Source: Pseudomonas putida
GTDB taxonomy: Bacteria; Pseudomonadota; Gammaproteobacteria; Pseudomonadales; Pseudomonadaceae
Length of the DNA stretch: 64,000 bases
Direction of reading: 5' to 3'
Assembly (NCBI RefSeq): GCF_001636055.1
Contig: NZ_CP011789.1
Location: forward strand, 682,001-746,000
Below, one piece after another: positions 55,258-63,268 of this stretch (positions are counted from its first letter, which is position 1; each line of letters begins with the position of its first letter). Under the pieces are notes generated by a model. That model made no database searches. It was not told the origin of the DNA and saw only the letters and a list, made by a program, of their open reading frames with translations. Made by a program: the position numbers and the translations under genes.

Positions 55258-55465
55258 GTCTTGTTAGAGCTGCCGCAGATCCGTGGCTAAACGAATAGGT
55301 GGCAGCTGTACGCGGGTTAGCCAACCGGGAAGACGGCACCCGGCGCACCCGAAGGTGCCCCACGCACAGCCGCCATGAAGCACCAGAGCAATACTCTGGA
55401 ATAGTGGAGGCGAGGTGCGACCGTCTTTGATCCGAGTGGCTAAACCCGATCGTTGATTTGGCAAC
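55258..55465 (-). ncRNA. Structured leader RNA of the DUF6124-DUF3077 pair, copy 2
   Basis: On the minus strand the order repeats that of copy 1: a hairpin (CGTTG/CAACG), word 1 GTTTAGCCAC (55436-55445), a stem arm GGCGGCTGTGCG, a TTCG hairpin (55345-55358), word 2 GTTGGCTAAC (55316-55325), the complementary arm CGCGTACAGCTGCC, word 3 GTTTAGCCAC (55283-55292) and GGCAGC (55269-55274) near the ribosome site. Words differ from copy 1, but the complementarity is kept. Confidence 0.65.
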
Positions 55466-55700
55466 GAGCGGGCGAGCCTAGAGCGCGCCGCAGGCCTCTC
55501 GCAATGGCTTGAGTGCGGCAAAAGTGTCTTTGGGAAATGGACTACGCGCAATGGGGAAAATCTGATGTAGGACTTGCCCAGGGCCAGGCTTCATTGTCGA
55601 AAAATGCAAAAGAAAGCTCGAAATTCCTTCTCGGATGACCGATTATCGCAGTACTACTCAGCCTCGTACGCAGCGATTAAGTTCGCTGGCCGTTGAGGTG

Positions 55701-55727
55701 AAAAAACCGGCCTCGAGCCGGTTTTTT
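55701..55727. terminator. Bidirectional Rho-independent terminator
   Basis: AAAAAACCGGC/GCCGGTTTTTT arms at 55701-55711 and 55717-55727. No annotated plus-strand gene precedes it, so a small RNA may end here. Confidence 0.85.
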
Positions 55728-55841
55728 CGTTTCTGGGGTGGAAATTTTCGTGAGTCTTTCCAGCACATCACGATCCAAACTATCCATATGCCATATCGAT
55801 ATTTCCCCCAACCCCGCTTATACCCCTATCCTCTGGTCACA

Positions 55842-55857
55842 ACTTGTTATAACAAGT
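55842..55857. promoter_or_regulatory. Probable GntR operator
   Basis: Perfect 16-bp palindrome ACTTGTTATAACAAGT 22 bases before the gntR ATG. HutC-type GntR proteins bind such ATAAC-centred repeats; autoregulation of the whole operon is inferred. Confidence 0.75.
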
Positions 55858-55879
55858 CAGCCAACTAGCGAAGAGACCC

Positions 55880-56629
55880 ATGGCCGAACTGCTCCCCCTG
55901 TCCCCGGTACCGCTCTACACCCAGCTCAAGGAACTGCTGCGCGAGCGCATCCTCGATGGCACTTACCCGCCGCACAGCCGCATGCCGTCGGAAAGCGAGC
56001 TGGGCAAGGCGTTCGAGGTCAGTCGTATCACCGTGCGCCAGGCGCTGGGTGATCTGCAGAAAGAGGGGCTGATCTTCAAGATCCATGGCAAGGGCACCTT
56101 CGTCGCCAAGCCCAAGGCGTTCCAGAACGTCAGCACCCTGCAGGGCCTGGCCGAGTCGATGACGCAGATGGGCTACGAAGTGCTCAACCGCCTGCGCAGC
56201 TTTCGCCATGTGCCGGCCACTGCGCTGGTGGCGGCGCGCTTGCAGGTCGAGGAGGGCAGCCTGGTCACCGAGATTCGCCGGGTGCGGCTGATCAACCGCG
56301 AGCCGATCTCGCTGGAGCTGACCTGGCTGCCCAAGCATGTCGGCGAGAAGCTGGAAAAGGCCGACCTGGTCACCCGCGACATCTTCCTGCTGCTGGAAAA
56401 CGACTGTGGAATCGCCCTGGGCCATGCCGACCTTGCCATCGACGCGGTACTCGCCGACAGCGACCTGACCCAGGCGCTGGAAGTGGAAGAGGGCTCGCCG
56501 ATCATGCGCATCGAGCGCCTGACCCACGCCGCCGACGGCACGCCGCTGGACTTCGAACACCTCTATTACCGCGGCGATGCCTTCCAGTACCGCCTGCGCA
56601 TCGACCGCCAGAAAGGGGGCAAGGCATGA
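55880..56629 (+). CDS. HutC-family GntR transcriptional regulator
   Basis: This 249-aa regulator has an N-terminal winged helix (about residues 10-75: LYTQLKELLRERILDG, RMPSESELGKAFEVSRITVRQAL) and a UTRA ligand-binding domain to the end (PISLELTWLP, FEHLYYRGDAFQYRL). It is the first gene of the operon and overlaps the flavoprotein start (ATGA), so it probably controls the downstream genes through its own promoter. The ligand may be the transported compound. Confidence 0.92.
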   Translation: MAELLPLSPVPLYTQLKELLRERILDGTYPPHSRMPSESELGKAFEVSRITVRQALGDLQKEGLIFKIHGKGTFVAKPKAFQNVSTLQGLAESMTQMGYEVLNRLRSFRHVPATALVAARLQVEEGSLVTEIRRVRLINREPISLELTWLPKHVGEKLEKADLVTRDIFLLLENDCGIALGHADLAIDAVLADSDLTQALEVEEGSPIMRIERLTHAADGTPLDFEHLYYRGDAFQYRLRIDRQKGGKA

Positions 56630-58350
56630 GCATCCAGACCCAGGACTACGACATCATCGTCATCGGCGGCGGCACCGCCGGGCCGATGGCGGCGATCAAG
56701 GCCAAGGAGCACGACAAGCGCTTGCGCGTGCTGTTGCTCGACAAGGCCAACGTCAAGCGCAGTGGCGCCATCAGCATGGGCATGGATGGCCTGAACAACG
56801 CGATCATCCCCGGCCACGCCACCCCTGAGCAGTACACCAAGGAAATCACCGTCGCCAACGATGGCATCGTCAACCAGGCCACGGTGCACGCCTATGCCAC
56901 CAAGAGCTTCGAGACCATCGAGCAGCTCGACCGCTGGGGCGTGAAGTTCGAGAAGGACGAGACCGGCGACTACGCGGTGAAGAAGGTCCACCACATGGGC
57001 GCCTACGTGCTGCCAATGCCCGAAGGCCACGACATCAAGAAGGTGCTGTACCGCCAGCTCAAGCGCGCACGTGTGGAGATCAGCAACCGCATGGTCTGCA
57101 CCCGCGTGCTGCTTGACGCTGAAGGCGCTGCGGCCGGGGTGCTGGGCTTCGATTGCCGCAGCGGTGAATTCCGCGTGGTCCGTGCCAAGGCGGTGATCCT
57201 CGCCTGCGGCGCGGCCGGGCGCCTCGGCCTGCCCTCGTCGGGCTACCTGATGGGCACCTACGAGAACCCGACCAACGCCGGCGACGGCTATGCCATGGCC
57301 TATCACGCCGGTGCTGAGCTGGCGAATCTCGAGTGCTTCCAGATCAACCCGCTGATCAAGGACTACAACGGCCCGGCCTGCGCCTACGTCACCGGCCCCC
57401 TGGGCGGCTACACCGCCAACAGCAAGGGCGAGCGCTTCATCGAGTGCGACTACTGGAGCGGGCAGATGATGTGGGAGTTCCACCAGGAGCTCGAGGGTGG
57501 TAACGGCCCGGTGTTCCTCAAGCTCGATCACCTGGCCGAGGAAACCATCCAGAACATCGAAGAGATCCTGCACAGCAACGAGCGCCCCAGCCGTGGCCAG
57601 TTCCACGCCGGGCGCGGCACCGACTATCGCCAGCACATGGTCGAGATGCACATCTCCGAAATCGGTTTCTGCTCCGGGCATTCGGCCTCGGGGGTGTGGG
57701 TCAACGAGAAGGCCGAGACCAGCGTCAAGGGCCTGTATGCTGCCGGTGACATGGCAGCGGTGCCGCACAACTACATGCTCGGTGCCTTCACCTACGGCTG
57801 GTTCGCCGGGATCAATGCCGCGCGTTACGTCGCCGGGCGCGAGCTGGCCGAGGTCGATGTGGCCCAGGTCGAGCGCGAGCAGGCGCGGGTGTTCGCGCCG
57901 CTGCAGCGCGAGCACGGCCTGCCGCCGGCGCAGGTCGAGTACAAGCTGCGGCGCATGGTCAACGACTACCTGCAGCCGCCGAAAGTGACCAAGAAAATGG
58001 AGATCGGCCTGACCCGTTTCGCCGAGATCGAGCGCGACCTCGAGCAGATGAAGGCCAGCAACCCCCATGAACTGATGCGAGCCATGGAAGTAAGCGTGAT
58101 CCGCGACTGCGCCGAGATGGCGGCACGGGCCTCGTTGTTCCGCCAGGAGAGCCGCTGGGGACTGTACCACCACCGGGTCGATTTCCCCGAGCGCAACGAT
58201 GCCGAGTGGTTCTGCCACTGCCATCTGAAGAAGGGTGAGGACGGCGAGATGACCAGCTTCAAGAAGCCGGTGGAGCCGTACCTGATTGCCCTGGATGCCG
58301 AGGAGCAGAGTGCCTACGACCGACTGCGGGTGAAGGCCGACGCCGCTTAG
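56626..58350 (+). CDS. AprA/FrdA-like flavoprotein
   Basis: This 574-aa FAD protein has the dinucleotide fold DYDIIVIGGGTAGPMAA, a second FAD block GLYAAGDMAAVPHNYMLGAF, and a C-terminal helical domain as in succinate dehydrogenase, fumarate reductase and adenylylsulfate reductase. Together with the downstream two-cluster ferredoxin it resembles AprA-AprB. The reaction is not known here: adenylylsulfate reduction is not proven, and an analogous two-electron step on a sulfur or nitrogen compound is equally possible. A long antisense frame (56566-58224) is judged not to be a gene. Confidence 0.85.
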   Translation: MSIQTQDYDIIVIGGGTAGPMAAIKAKEHDKRLRVLLLDKANVKRSGAISMGMDGLNNAIIPGHATPEQYTKEITVANDGIVNQATVHAYATKSFETIEQLDRWGVKFEKDETGDYAVKKVHHMGAYVLPMPEGHDIKKVLYRQLKRARVEISNRMVCTRVLLDAEGAAAGVLGFDCRSGEFRVVRAKAVILACGAAGRLGLPSSGYLMGTYENPTNAGDGYAMAYHAGAELANLECFQINPLIKDYNGPACAYVTGPLGGYTANSKGERFIECDYWSGQMMWEFHQELEGGNGPVFLKLDHLAEETIQNIEEILHSNERPSRGQFHAGRGTDYRQHMVEMHISEIGFCSGHSASGVWVNEKAETSVKGLYAAGDMAAVPHNYMLGAFTYGWFAGINAARYVAGRELAEVDVAQVEREQARVFAPLQREHGLPPAQVEYKLRRMVNDYLQPPKVTKKMEIGLTRFAEIERDLEQMKASNPHELMRAMEVSVIRDCAEMAARASLFRQESRWGLYHHRVDFPERNDAEWFCHCHLKKGEDGEMTSFKKPVEPYLIALDAEEQSAYDRLRVKADAA

Positions 58351-58361
58351 AGCGCCGCAAG

Positions 58362-58451
58362 CCCTGTGGGAGCGGGCTTGCCCGCGAACCAGGGCGAAGC
58401 CCTGGCCATACCCGCAGTGACTTCTTCGCGGGCAAGCCCGCTCCTACAGGG
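58362..58451. repeat. Inverted pair of REP elements inside the operon
   Basis: TGTGGGAGCGGGCTTGCCCGCG... (from 58364) faces its complement ending at about 58449. It lies between the flavoprotein and ferredoxin genes and may adjust their relative expression. Confidence 0.88.
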
Positions 58452-58506
58452 GGCCGTGGACACCGTTACAGAGATAGAGGGCCAAAGGCCCCGAGGACCC
58501 CGTGAA

Positions 58507-58752
58507 ATGGCCTACCAACCCCAGGAAATCTTCTTTCGCAGCAGCGCCCCGGTCACCATCGACGAAGACAAGTGCATCGCCGAAAAAGGCTGCACCGTCT
58601 GCGTCGAGGTGTGCCCGATGGACCTCTTGGCCATCAACCCAGCCACGCAGAAGGCCTACATGGCCTTCGACGAGTGCTGGTACTGCATGCCCTGCGAAAA
58701 AGACTGCCCGACCGGCGCCGTGAAGGTGGATATCCCCTACCTGCTGCGCTGA
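58507..58752 (+). CDS. Ferredoxin with two 4Fe-4S clusters (AprB-like)
   Basis: This 81-aa protein has cysteine motifs CIAEKGCTVCVEVCP and CWYCMPCEKDCP, each closing a 4Fe-4S cluster with the other's last cysteine. The arrangement is that of AprB N-terminal ferredoxins. It should feed electrons to the flavoprotein. ATG at 58507 gives the conserved start MAYQPQEIFFRS. Confidence 0.9.
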   Translation: MAYQPQEIFFRSSAPVTIDEDKCIAEKGCTVCVEVCPMDLLAINPATQKAYMAFDECWYCMPCEKDCPTGAVKVDIPYLLR

Positions 58753-58872
58753 AAACACCCCCGCCATCCGGCGAACCACCGGACGCCCACACCGCAAGCC
58801 CCTCGTTTCCCACCACCCAAGCCTGGTGGCGGAGACGATTCCAATACCTAGACGATTCGAGGGGAAACACCC

Positions 58873-60279
58873 ATGCGCCTTGCAGCAACCGTGGCCGGCC
58901 TCGCGCTGGCGATCACTGGCCTGAACGCCAGCGCCGAAACCATCCGTGTGGCCATCGGCACCCAGGACACCACCATCAACTGCGCCACTGGCGGCCTGCT
59001 GATCCGTGAGCTGGGCCTGTTGGAGAAGTACCTGCCCCACGACGGCAAGTACAAGGACGCGACCTACCAGGTCGAGTGGAAGAACTTCACCAGCGGCGCG
59101 CCGCTGACCAACGAAATGGTCGCCGGCAAGCTCGACTTCGGCGCCATGGCCGACTTCCCCGGCTCGTTCAACGGTGTCGCCCACCTCGATGCCGGCAAGC
59201 GCAGCCTGTTCATCAGCGTGCTGTCGGGCAGCGTGCATGGCAGCGGCAACGGCATCGTGGTACCCGCCGCCTCCAGCGTGCAGTCGCTGGCCGAACTCAA
59301 GGGCCAGACCATCTCCGTGCCCTTCGCCTCCACCGCCCACGGCATGCTGCTGCGCGCCATCGCCGCCCAGGGCTGGGACCCGCAGAAGGATGTGCGGATC
59401 ATCGCCCAGGCCCCGGAAATTGCAGGTTCTGCCCTGCGCAGCAACCGCATTGAAGCCCACGCCGATTTCGTGCCCTTTGCCGAGCTGTTCCCCAACCGTG
59501 GCTTCGCTCGCAAGATCTACGACGGCTCCCAGGCCAACGCGCCGACCTTCCACGGCGCACTGGTCGATGCGGACTATGCGAAGAAATACCCGGAGGTGGT
59601 CACCGCCTACCTGCGCGCCAGCCTTGAAGCCGATCGCCTGATCGCGGCCGAACCTGAAAAGTACAGCGAGCTGATCGAGAAGGTCACCGGCATCGAGGCC
59701 GAGGTCAATTACCTGTTCCACGGCCCCCTCGGCCTGCAGACCCGTGACCTGACCTGGAAGCCCGAGTATCGCCAGGCCGTCGCCACCTCGATCGACACCC
59801 TCAAGCTGCTGAAAAAGACCGATCGCGGCCTGGATACCGACCGCTTCATCGACGACCAGTACCTCCGCGCCGCTTTCAAGCAGGCTGGCCTGGACTACGA
59901 CAAGGCACTCAAGAACTATGCCCCATCGCCGCTGAATGCCAATGACGCCTTGACCGGCAAGCCGATCACCGACTTCAGCCGCCTGGCGCAGATCTGGGTG
60001 CGCGGCGAGGACAAGGTCCGTCATTACGCCTCGCCGGAAGCCGCCCTTACCGCCCTCGCCCAGCTCGAGCAGGAGGGCAAGGATATCCGCGCGATCTACG
60101 CCCAGGCCGCCGACAGCGGCATCAAGCTGCTGGCCAACCAGGCGTGGTTCGTGCGCAACGCCAAGGGCGAGCTGTCAGCCTTCCTGCTCAAGGACCAGGC
60201 CGAGCAGTACGCCAAGGCCCACGGCGGCGAAGCGCTGGACTTCGGTGACGCCAACCGCAAGCTCATCGCTCAGCGCTGA
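58873..60279 (+). CDS. ABC substrate-binding protein with NosL-like C-terminal extension
   Basis: The 468-aa precursor has a signal peptide ending LNASA. Residues 24-360 form an SsuA/TauA/NMT1-like binding domain (VEWKNFTSGAPLTNEM; LDFGAMADFPG). The last ~100 residues (VRHYASPEAALTAL ... AYAQA ... WFVRNAKGEL ... HGGEALDFGDAN) resemble the copper-binding NosL fold, though the metal-ligand Cys/Met motif of NosL is absent. The domain order and the substrate are unknown from any family I recall. It is probably the periplasmic receptor of the following permease/ATPase. Confidence 0.82.
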   Translation: MRLAATVAGLALAITGLNASAETIRVAIGTQDTTINCATGGLLIRELGLLEKYLPHDGKYKDATYQVEWKNFTSGAPLTNEMVAGKLDFGAMADFPGSFNGVAHLDAGKRSLFISVLSGSVHGSGNGIVVPAASSVQSLAELKGQTISVPFASTAHGMLLRAIAAQGWDPQKDVRIIAQAPEIAGSALRSNRIEAHADFVPFAELFPNRGFARKIYDGSQANAPTFHGALVDADYAKKYPEVVTAYLRASLEADRLIAAEPEKYSELIEKVTGIEAEVNYLFHGPLGLQTRDLTWKPEYRQAVATSIDTLKLLKKTDRGLDTDRFIDDQYLRAAFKQAGLDYDKALKNYAPSPLNANDALTGKPITDFSRLAQIWVRGEDKVRHYASPEAALTALAQLEQEGKDIRAIYAQAADSGIKLLANQAWFVRNAKGELSAFLLKDQAEQYAKAHGGEALDFGDANRKLIAQR

Positions 60280-60303
60280 GTGAATGGAGCCGGGAGAATC
60301 CAC

Positions 60304-61086
60304 ATGAGCCGTTCCTTCGCGCGCTGGCCGTTGCGCCTGGCTTCGTTGCTGGCCTGCCTGCTGTTCTGGCAGGTGGCGGCCAGCCACAAGCTGAACTTCG
60401 GCCTGTTCACCTTCACCTATGTGCCGACGCCCGGCGCGGTGCTCGATGCGGCCTGGCAGCTGCTGGCCTCCAATGCGCTGCTGGCGCACCTGGGCAGCAG
60501 CCTGTCGCGGGTATTCGCCGGCTATCTGGCCGCAGCAGTGCTGGGGGTGGTGTTGGGGCTGTTGATCGGTCGCTCGAAATGGGCCGAAGACACCCTGTTG
60601 CCGCCGCTGGAAGTGCTGCGGCCGATCCCGGCGGTGGCGTGGATTCCCCTGGCGATCCTGATGCTTCCGTCCTCGGAGCTGTCGATGGTGTTCATCACCT
60701 TCACCGGCGCGTTGTTCCCGATCCTGCTCAACACCGTGCATGGCGTCGAGGCGGTCGACCCACGGCTGGTCGCCTCGGCGCGCAGCCTGGGAGCAGGGCG
60801 CTGGGCGATCCTGCGGGAAGTGGTGCTGCCTGGTGCATTGCCAAGCATCGTCACGGGCCTGGCCATCGGCATGGGCACCTCGTGGTTCTGCCTGGTGACC
60901 GCCGAGATGATCTCCGGGCAGTTCGGCATTGGCTACTACACCTGGGAGTCCTACACCTTGCAGAACTACCCGGACATCATCGTCGGGATGTTGCTGATCG
61001 GCCTGTTGGGCATGGGCAGTAGTGCCCTGGTCAAGCGCCTCGGTGCGCTGGCCACGCCCTGGTACCGCGCGCGGAGGAGTTCGTGA
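60304..61086 (+). CDS. ABC transporter permease (SsuC/TauC type)
   Basis: This 260-aa permease has six predicted helices. The EAA-like cytosolic loop is VDPRLVASARSLGAGRWAILREVVLPGALP. It belongs to the taurine/nitrate/sulfonate permease branch. ATG at 60304 follows the SBP stop closely; its stop overlaps the next ATG. Confidence 0.9.
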   Translation: MSRSFARWPLRLASLLACLLFWQVAASHKLNFGLFTFTYVPTPGAVLDAAWQLLASNALLAHLGSSLSRVFAGYLAAAVLGVVLGLLIGRSKWAEDTLLPPLEVLRPIPAVAWIPLAILMLPSSELSMVFITFTGALFPILLNTVHGVEAVDPRLVASARSLGAGRWAILREVVLPGALPSIVTGLAIGMGTSWFCLVTAEMISGQFGIGYYTWESYTLQNYPDIIVGMLLIGLLGMGSSALVKRLGALATPWYRARRSS

Positions 61087-61943
61087 TGGGCCGTTATCAA
61101 CAGGCGCCAACGCCGGGGCGTATCGAGGCGCAGGGCGTGTCGATACGTCTGGGGCAGGGCCGCGAGGCGTTCGAGGCCGTGCAGGCGCTGGATTTTGCCA
61201 TCGCCCCGGGCGAATTCGTGTGCATCCTTGGCCCCTCCGGGTGTGGCAAGTCTACTCTGCTCGGTGCCCTGGCCGGCCACCTGATGCCGGCCGGCGGCCA
61301 GTTGCACGTCGATGGCCAGCCCATCGACGGCCCGTCGCCCGAGCGCGGCATGGTGTTCCAGCACCACACCCTGCTGCCCTGGCGCAGCGTGCTCGACAAC
61401 GTCGCTTTCGGTCTGAAGATGCAGGGGGTGGCCAAGCCCGAACGCCAGCGCCGCGCCCATGAAATGCTTCAACTCGTGGGGCTTGCCGACTTCGCCGAGC
61501 GTTGGCCCAGCCAGTTGTCTGGCGGCATGCAGCAACGGGCCGAGATTGCCCGGGTGCTGATCAACCATCCGCGCCTGCTGTTGATGGACGAACCCTTCGG
61601 TGCCCTCGACGCACAGACCCGCTCGCGCATGCAGGAGTTGCTGCTGGATATCTGGACGCGCATCCGCACCACCGTGGTGTTCGTTACCCACGATATCGAC
61701 GAAGCGCTGTTCCTGGCCGACCGCATCCTGGTGATGAGCCCGCGCCCTGGGCGCTTCATCGAAGACCTGCGGCTGGACTTCGCCCGCCCGCGTCGCGCGA
61801 GCCTGCTGACCAGCCCGGCGTTCACCCACCTCAAGCGTCACTGCCTGGCGCTGCTGCGCCATGAAGAAGGCCGCGAACTGCCGCGCCTGACACCGTTGGG
61901 CCTGCCCGACACCGACCCTCCTGCGCTACGGATCGCCCTATGA
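61086..61943 (+). CDS. ABC transporter ATP-binding protein (SsuB/TauB type)
   Basis: This 285-aa ATPase has Walker A GPSGCGKST, signature LSGGMQQRAEIAR, Walker B LLLMDEPFGALD and H-loop VTHDIDEA. It has an N-terminal extension with MGRYQQAPTPGRIEA not usual for the family. It overlaps the permease and HEAT genes by one and four bases. Confidence 0.92.
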   Translation: MGRYQQAPTPGRIEAQGVSIRLGQGREAFEAVQALDFAIAPGEFVCILGPSGCGKSTLLGALAGHLMPAGGQLHVDGQPIDGPSPERGMVFQHHTLLPWRSVLDNVAFGLKMQGVAKPERQRRAHEMLQLVGLADFAERWPSQLSGGMQQRAEIARVLINHPRLLLMDEPFGALDAQTRSRMQELLLDIWTRIRTTVVFVTHDIDEALFLADRILVMSPRPGRFIEDLRLDFARPRRASLLTSPAFTHLKRHCLALLRHEEGRELPRLTPLGLPDTDPPALRIAL

Positions 61944-62905
61944 CTGATCGAATCACCGACAACCCCGATATCCTCGACCTGCTGCCACGCTTGGGCGATG
62001 GCGACGCTGGCGTACGGCGCATCGCGCTGATCGAGCTGGCCGATCTCGAAGACCCCGAAAGCCTGCCTTGGCTGACTGATGCGCTGCTGGTCGACACCCA
62101 CGCCGAAGTGCGCGCCGAGGCCGCGCGCCTGCTGGAGGCCTGGGAGGAACCCGAAGTGGTGCAGGCCCTGTGTGCGGCGTTGGCCGATGCCGCCGAACCC
62201 GTGCGCCTGGCGGCGGCCCAGAGCTTGAGTGAGCTTAAGAGCTTGGAGGCAGGGCTGTTGATCTTGCCGTGGGTCAACCACGCCGAGCCTTTCGTGCGTG
62301 CCAGTGCCCTGCGCGCCCTGCGCGAGTTGCGCCTGGAAGAAGCCGCCGCACCTGCGTTGCTGGCGCTGGGCGACAGCGAGGCAGCGGTGCGCCGTGAGGC
62401 GGTGGGGATTCTTGGCTGGCTCAAGCATGAGCCGGCCTTGCCGGCCTTGGCACGGCTGGCTGGTGAAGAGGTGGATACCGACGTGCGCCGCGCGGCCATC
62501 GGCGCACTGGGCCTGGCCCGTGACGGCAGTGTATTGCCGGCGTTGATTGCCGCGCTGGGCGACCCCGCCTGGCAGGTGCGCGAAGAAGCCGCCACGACCT
62601 TGGGCAAGGTGGGCGAGGCGGAGGCGGGCAATGCACTGATTGCCGCGTTGAATGACAGCTATTGGCAAGTGCGTCTGCGGGCCGCCCGGGCGCTTGGCCG
62701 CCTGCGCCACCGCCCAGCGCTGGACGGCTTGGCCGTGCTGCTCGGCCATGGCATCGCCAACCTGCGCAAGGAGGCAGCCCTGGCCCTGGGCGAGCTGGGC
62801 GATGCGCGGGCTTTGGCGGTGCTGCGGGGGGGCGAAGACGACAGCGACCCCGAAGTGCGCAAGGCAATACGTATCGCCCTGGCGCAGTTGCAGGGTGTGG
62901 CGTGA
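61940..62905 (+). CDS. HEAT-repeat protein
   Basis: The 321-aa product is made of about nine PBS-lyase-type HEAT repeats with the pattern DPxWQVREEAATTLGKVG. It lacks a signal peptide, so it is cytosolic. HEAT proteins of this kind can bind cofactors or act as chaperones/lyases (CpcE/NblB) or as scaffolds. Next to a flavoprotein and ferredoxin it may help deliver or insert a cofactor; this is inference. Confidence 0.85.
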   Translation: MTDRITDNPDILDLLPRLGDGDAGVRRIALIELADLEDPESLPWLTDALLVDTHAEVRAEAARLLEAWEEPEVVQALCAALADAAEPVRLAAAQSLSELKSLEAGLLILPWVNHAEPFVRASALRALRELRLEEAAAPALLALGDSEAAVRREAVGILGWLKHEPALPALARLAGEEVDTDVRRAAIGALGLARDGSVLPALIAALGDPAWQVREEAATTLGKVGEAEAGNALIAALNDSYWQVRLRAARALGRLRHRPALDGLAVLLGHGIANLRKEAALALGELGDARALAVLRGGEDDSDPEVRKAIRIALAQLQGVA

Positions 62906-63180
62906 TGGATGTGCCCAGTGGCGTGTCGAACCAGCGCAGCGAGGGCGAGCTGGCGCTGCAATGGGGCGAGGTGCGCCAGGTGATCAGCCATGCTCGCCTG
63001 CGCGGTGCCTGCCCTTGCTCGCAGTGCCGTGCGGCGCGATTGCGCGGGGGTATCAGCCTGGTGGCGGAAGGTGTGCGGATAGAGCGCATCGAGCTGCAGG
63101 GATATGGCCTGCAACTGATGTTCAGCGATGGGCATGATCGAGGGATCTATCCCTGGGCGTATTTGCGCGAGCTGCAGTGA
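62905..63180 (+). CDS. DUF971 protein
   Basis: This 91-aa protein has the DUF971 core WGEVRQVISHARLRGACPCSQCR and IELQGYGLQLMFSDGHDRGIYPWAYLREL. CPCSQC may bind a metal or Fe-S cluster; DUF971 proteins are often fused to or near iron-sulfur carriers. It overlaps the HEAT gene (TGATG) and ends the operon. Confidence 0.88.
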   Translation: MDVPSGVSNQRSEGELALQWGEVRQVISHARLRGACPCSQCRAARLRGGISLVAEGVRIERIELQGYGLQLMFSDGHDRGIYPWAYLRELQ

Positions 63181-63192
63181 CCGGGCAGGCTC

Positions 63193-63266
63193 CTTCCCGG
63201 GCAAGCCCGCTCCCACACAAGTTGCACGCGAACCCAAGCCTCCAAGAGCAGGCTTACCCGCGAAGC
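63193..63266. repeat. REP elements between convergent genes
   Basis: CCCGGGCAAGCCCGCTCCCAC at 63197-63217 and a degenerate inverted copy around 63245-63266 form an imperfect pair. Confidence 0.7.
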
Positions 63267-63268
63267 AC

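Larger units (their letters stand above)
55466..55879. promoter_or_regulatory. Upstream region of gntR with operator and terminator
   Basis: It contains the terminator at 55701-55727, which must end a transcript from somewhere upstream on the plus strand or a small RNA around 55560-55727, and the palindrome at 55842-55857. No ORF of its own is supported. Confidence 0.4.

Noticed and set aside
56566..58224. A 552-codon antisense frame opposite the flavoprotein gene.
   Set aside because: High-GC codon bias leaves long antisense frames; the plus-strand protein has clear FAD motifs and this one has none.
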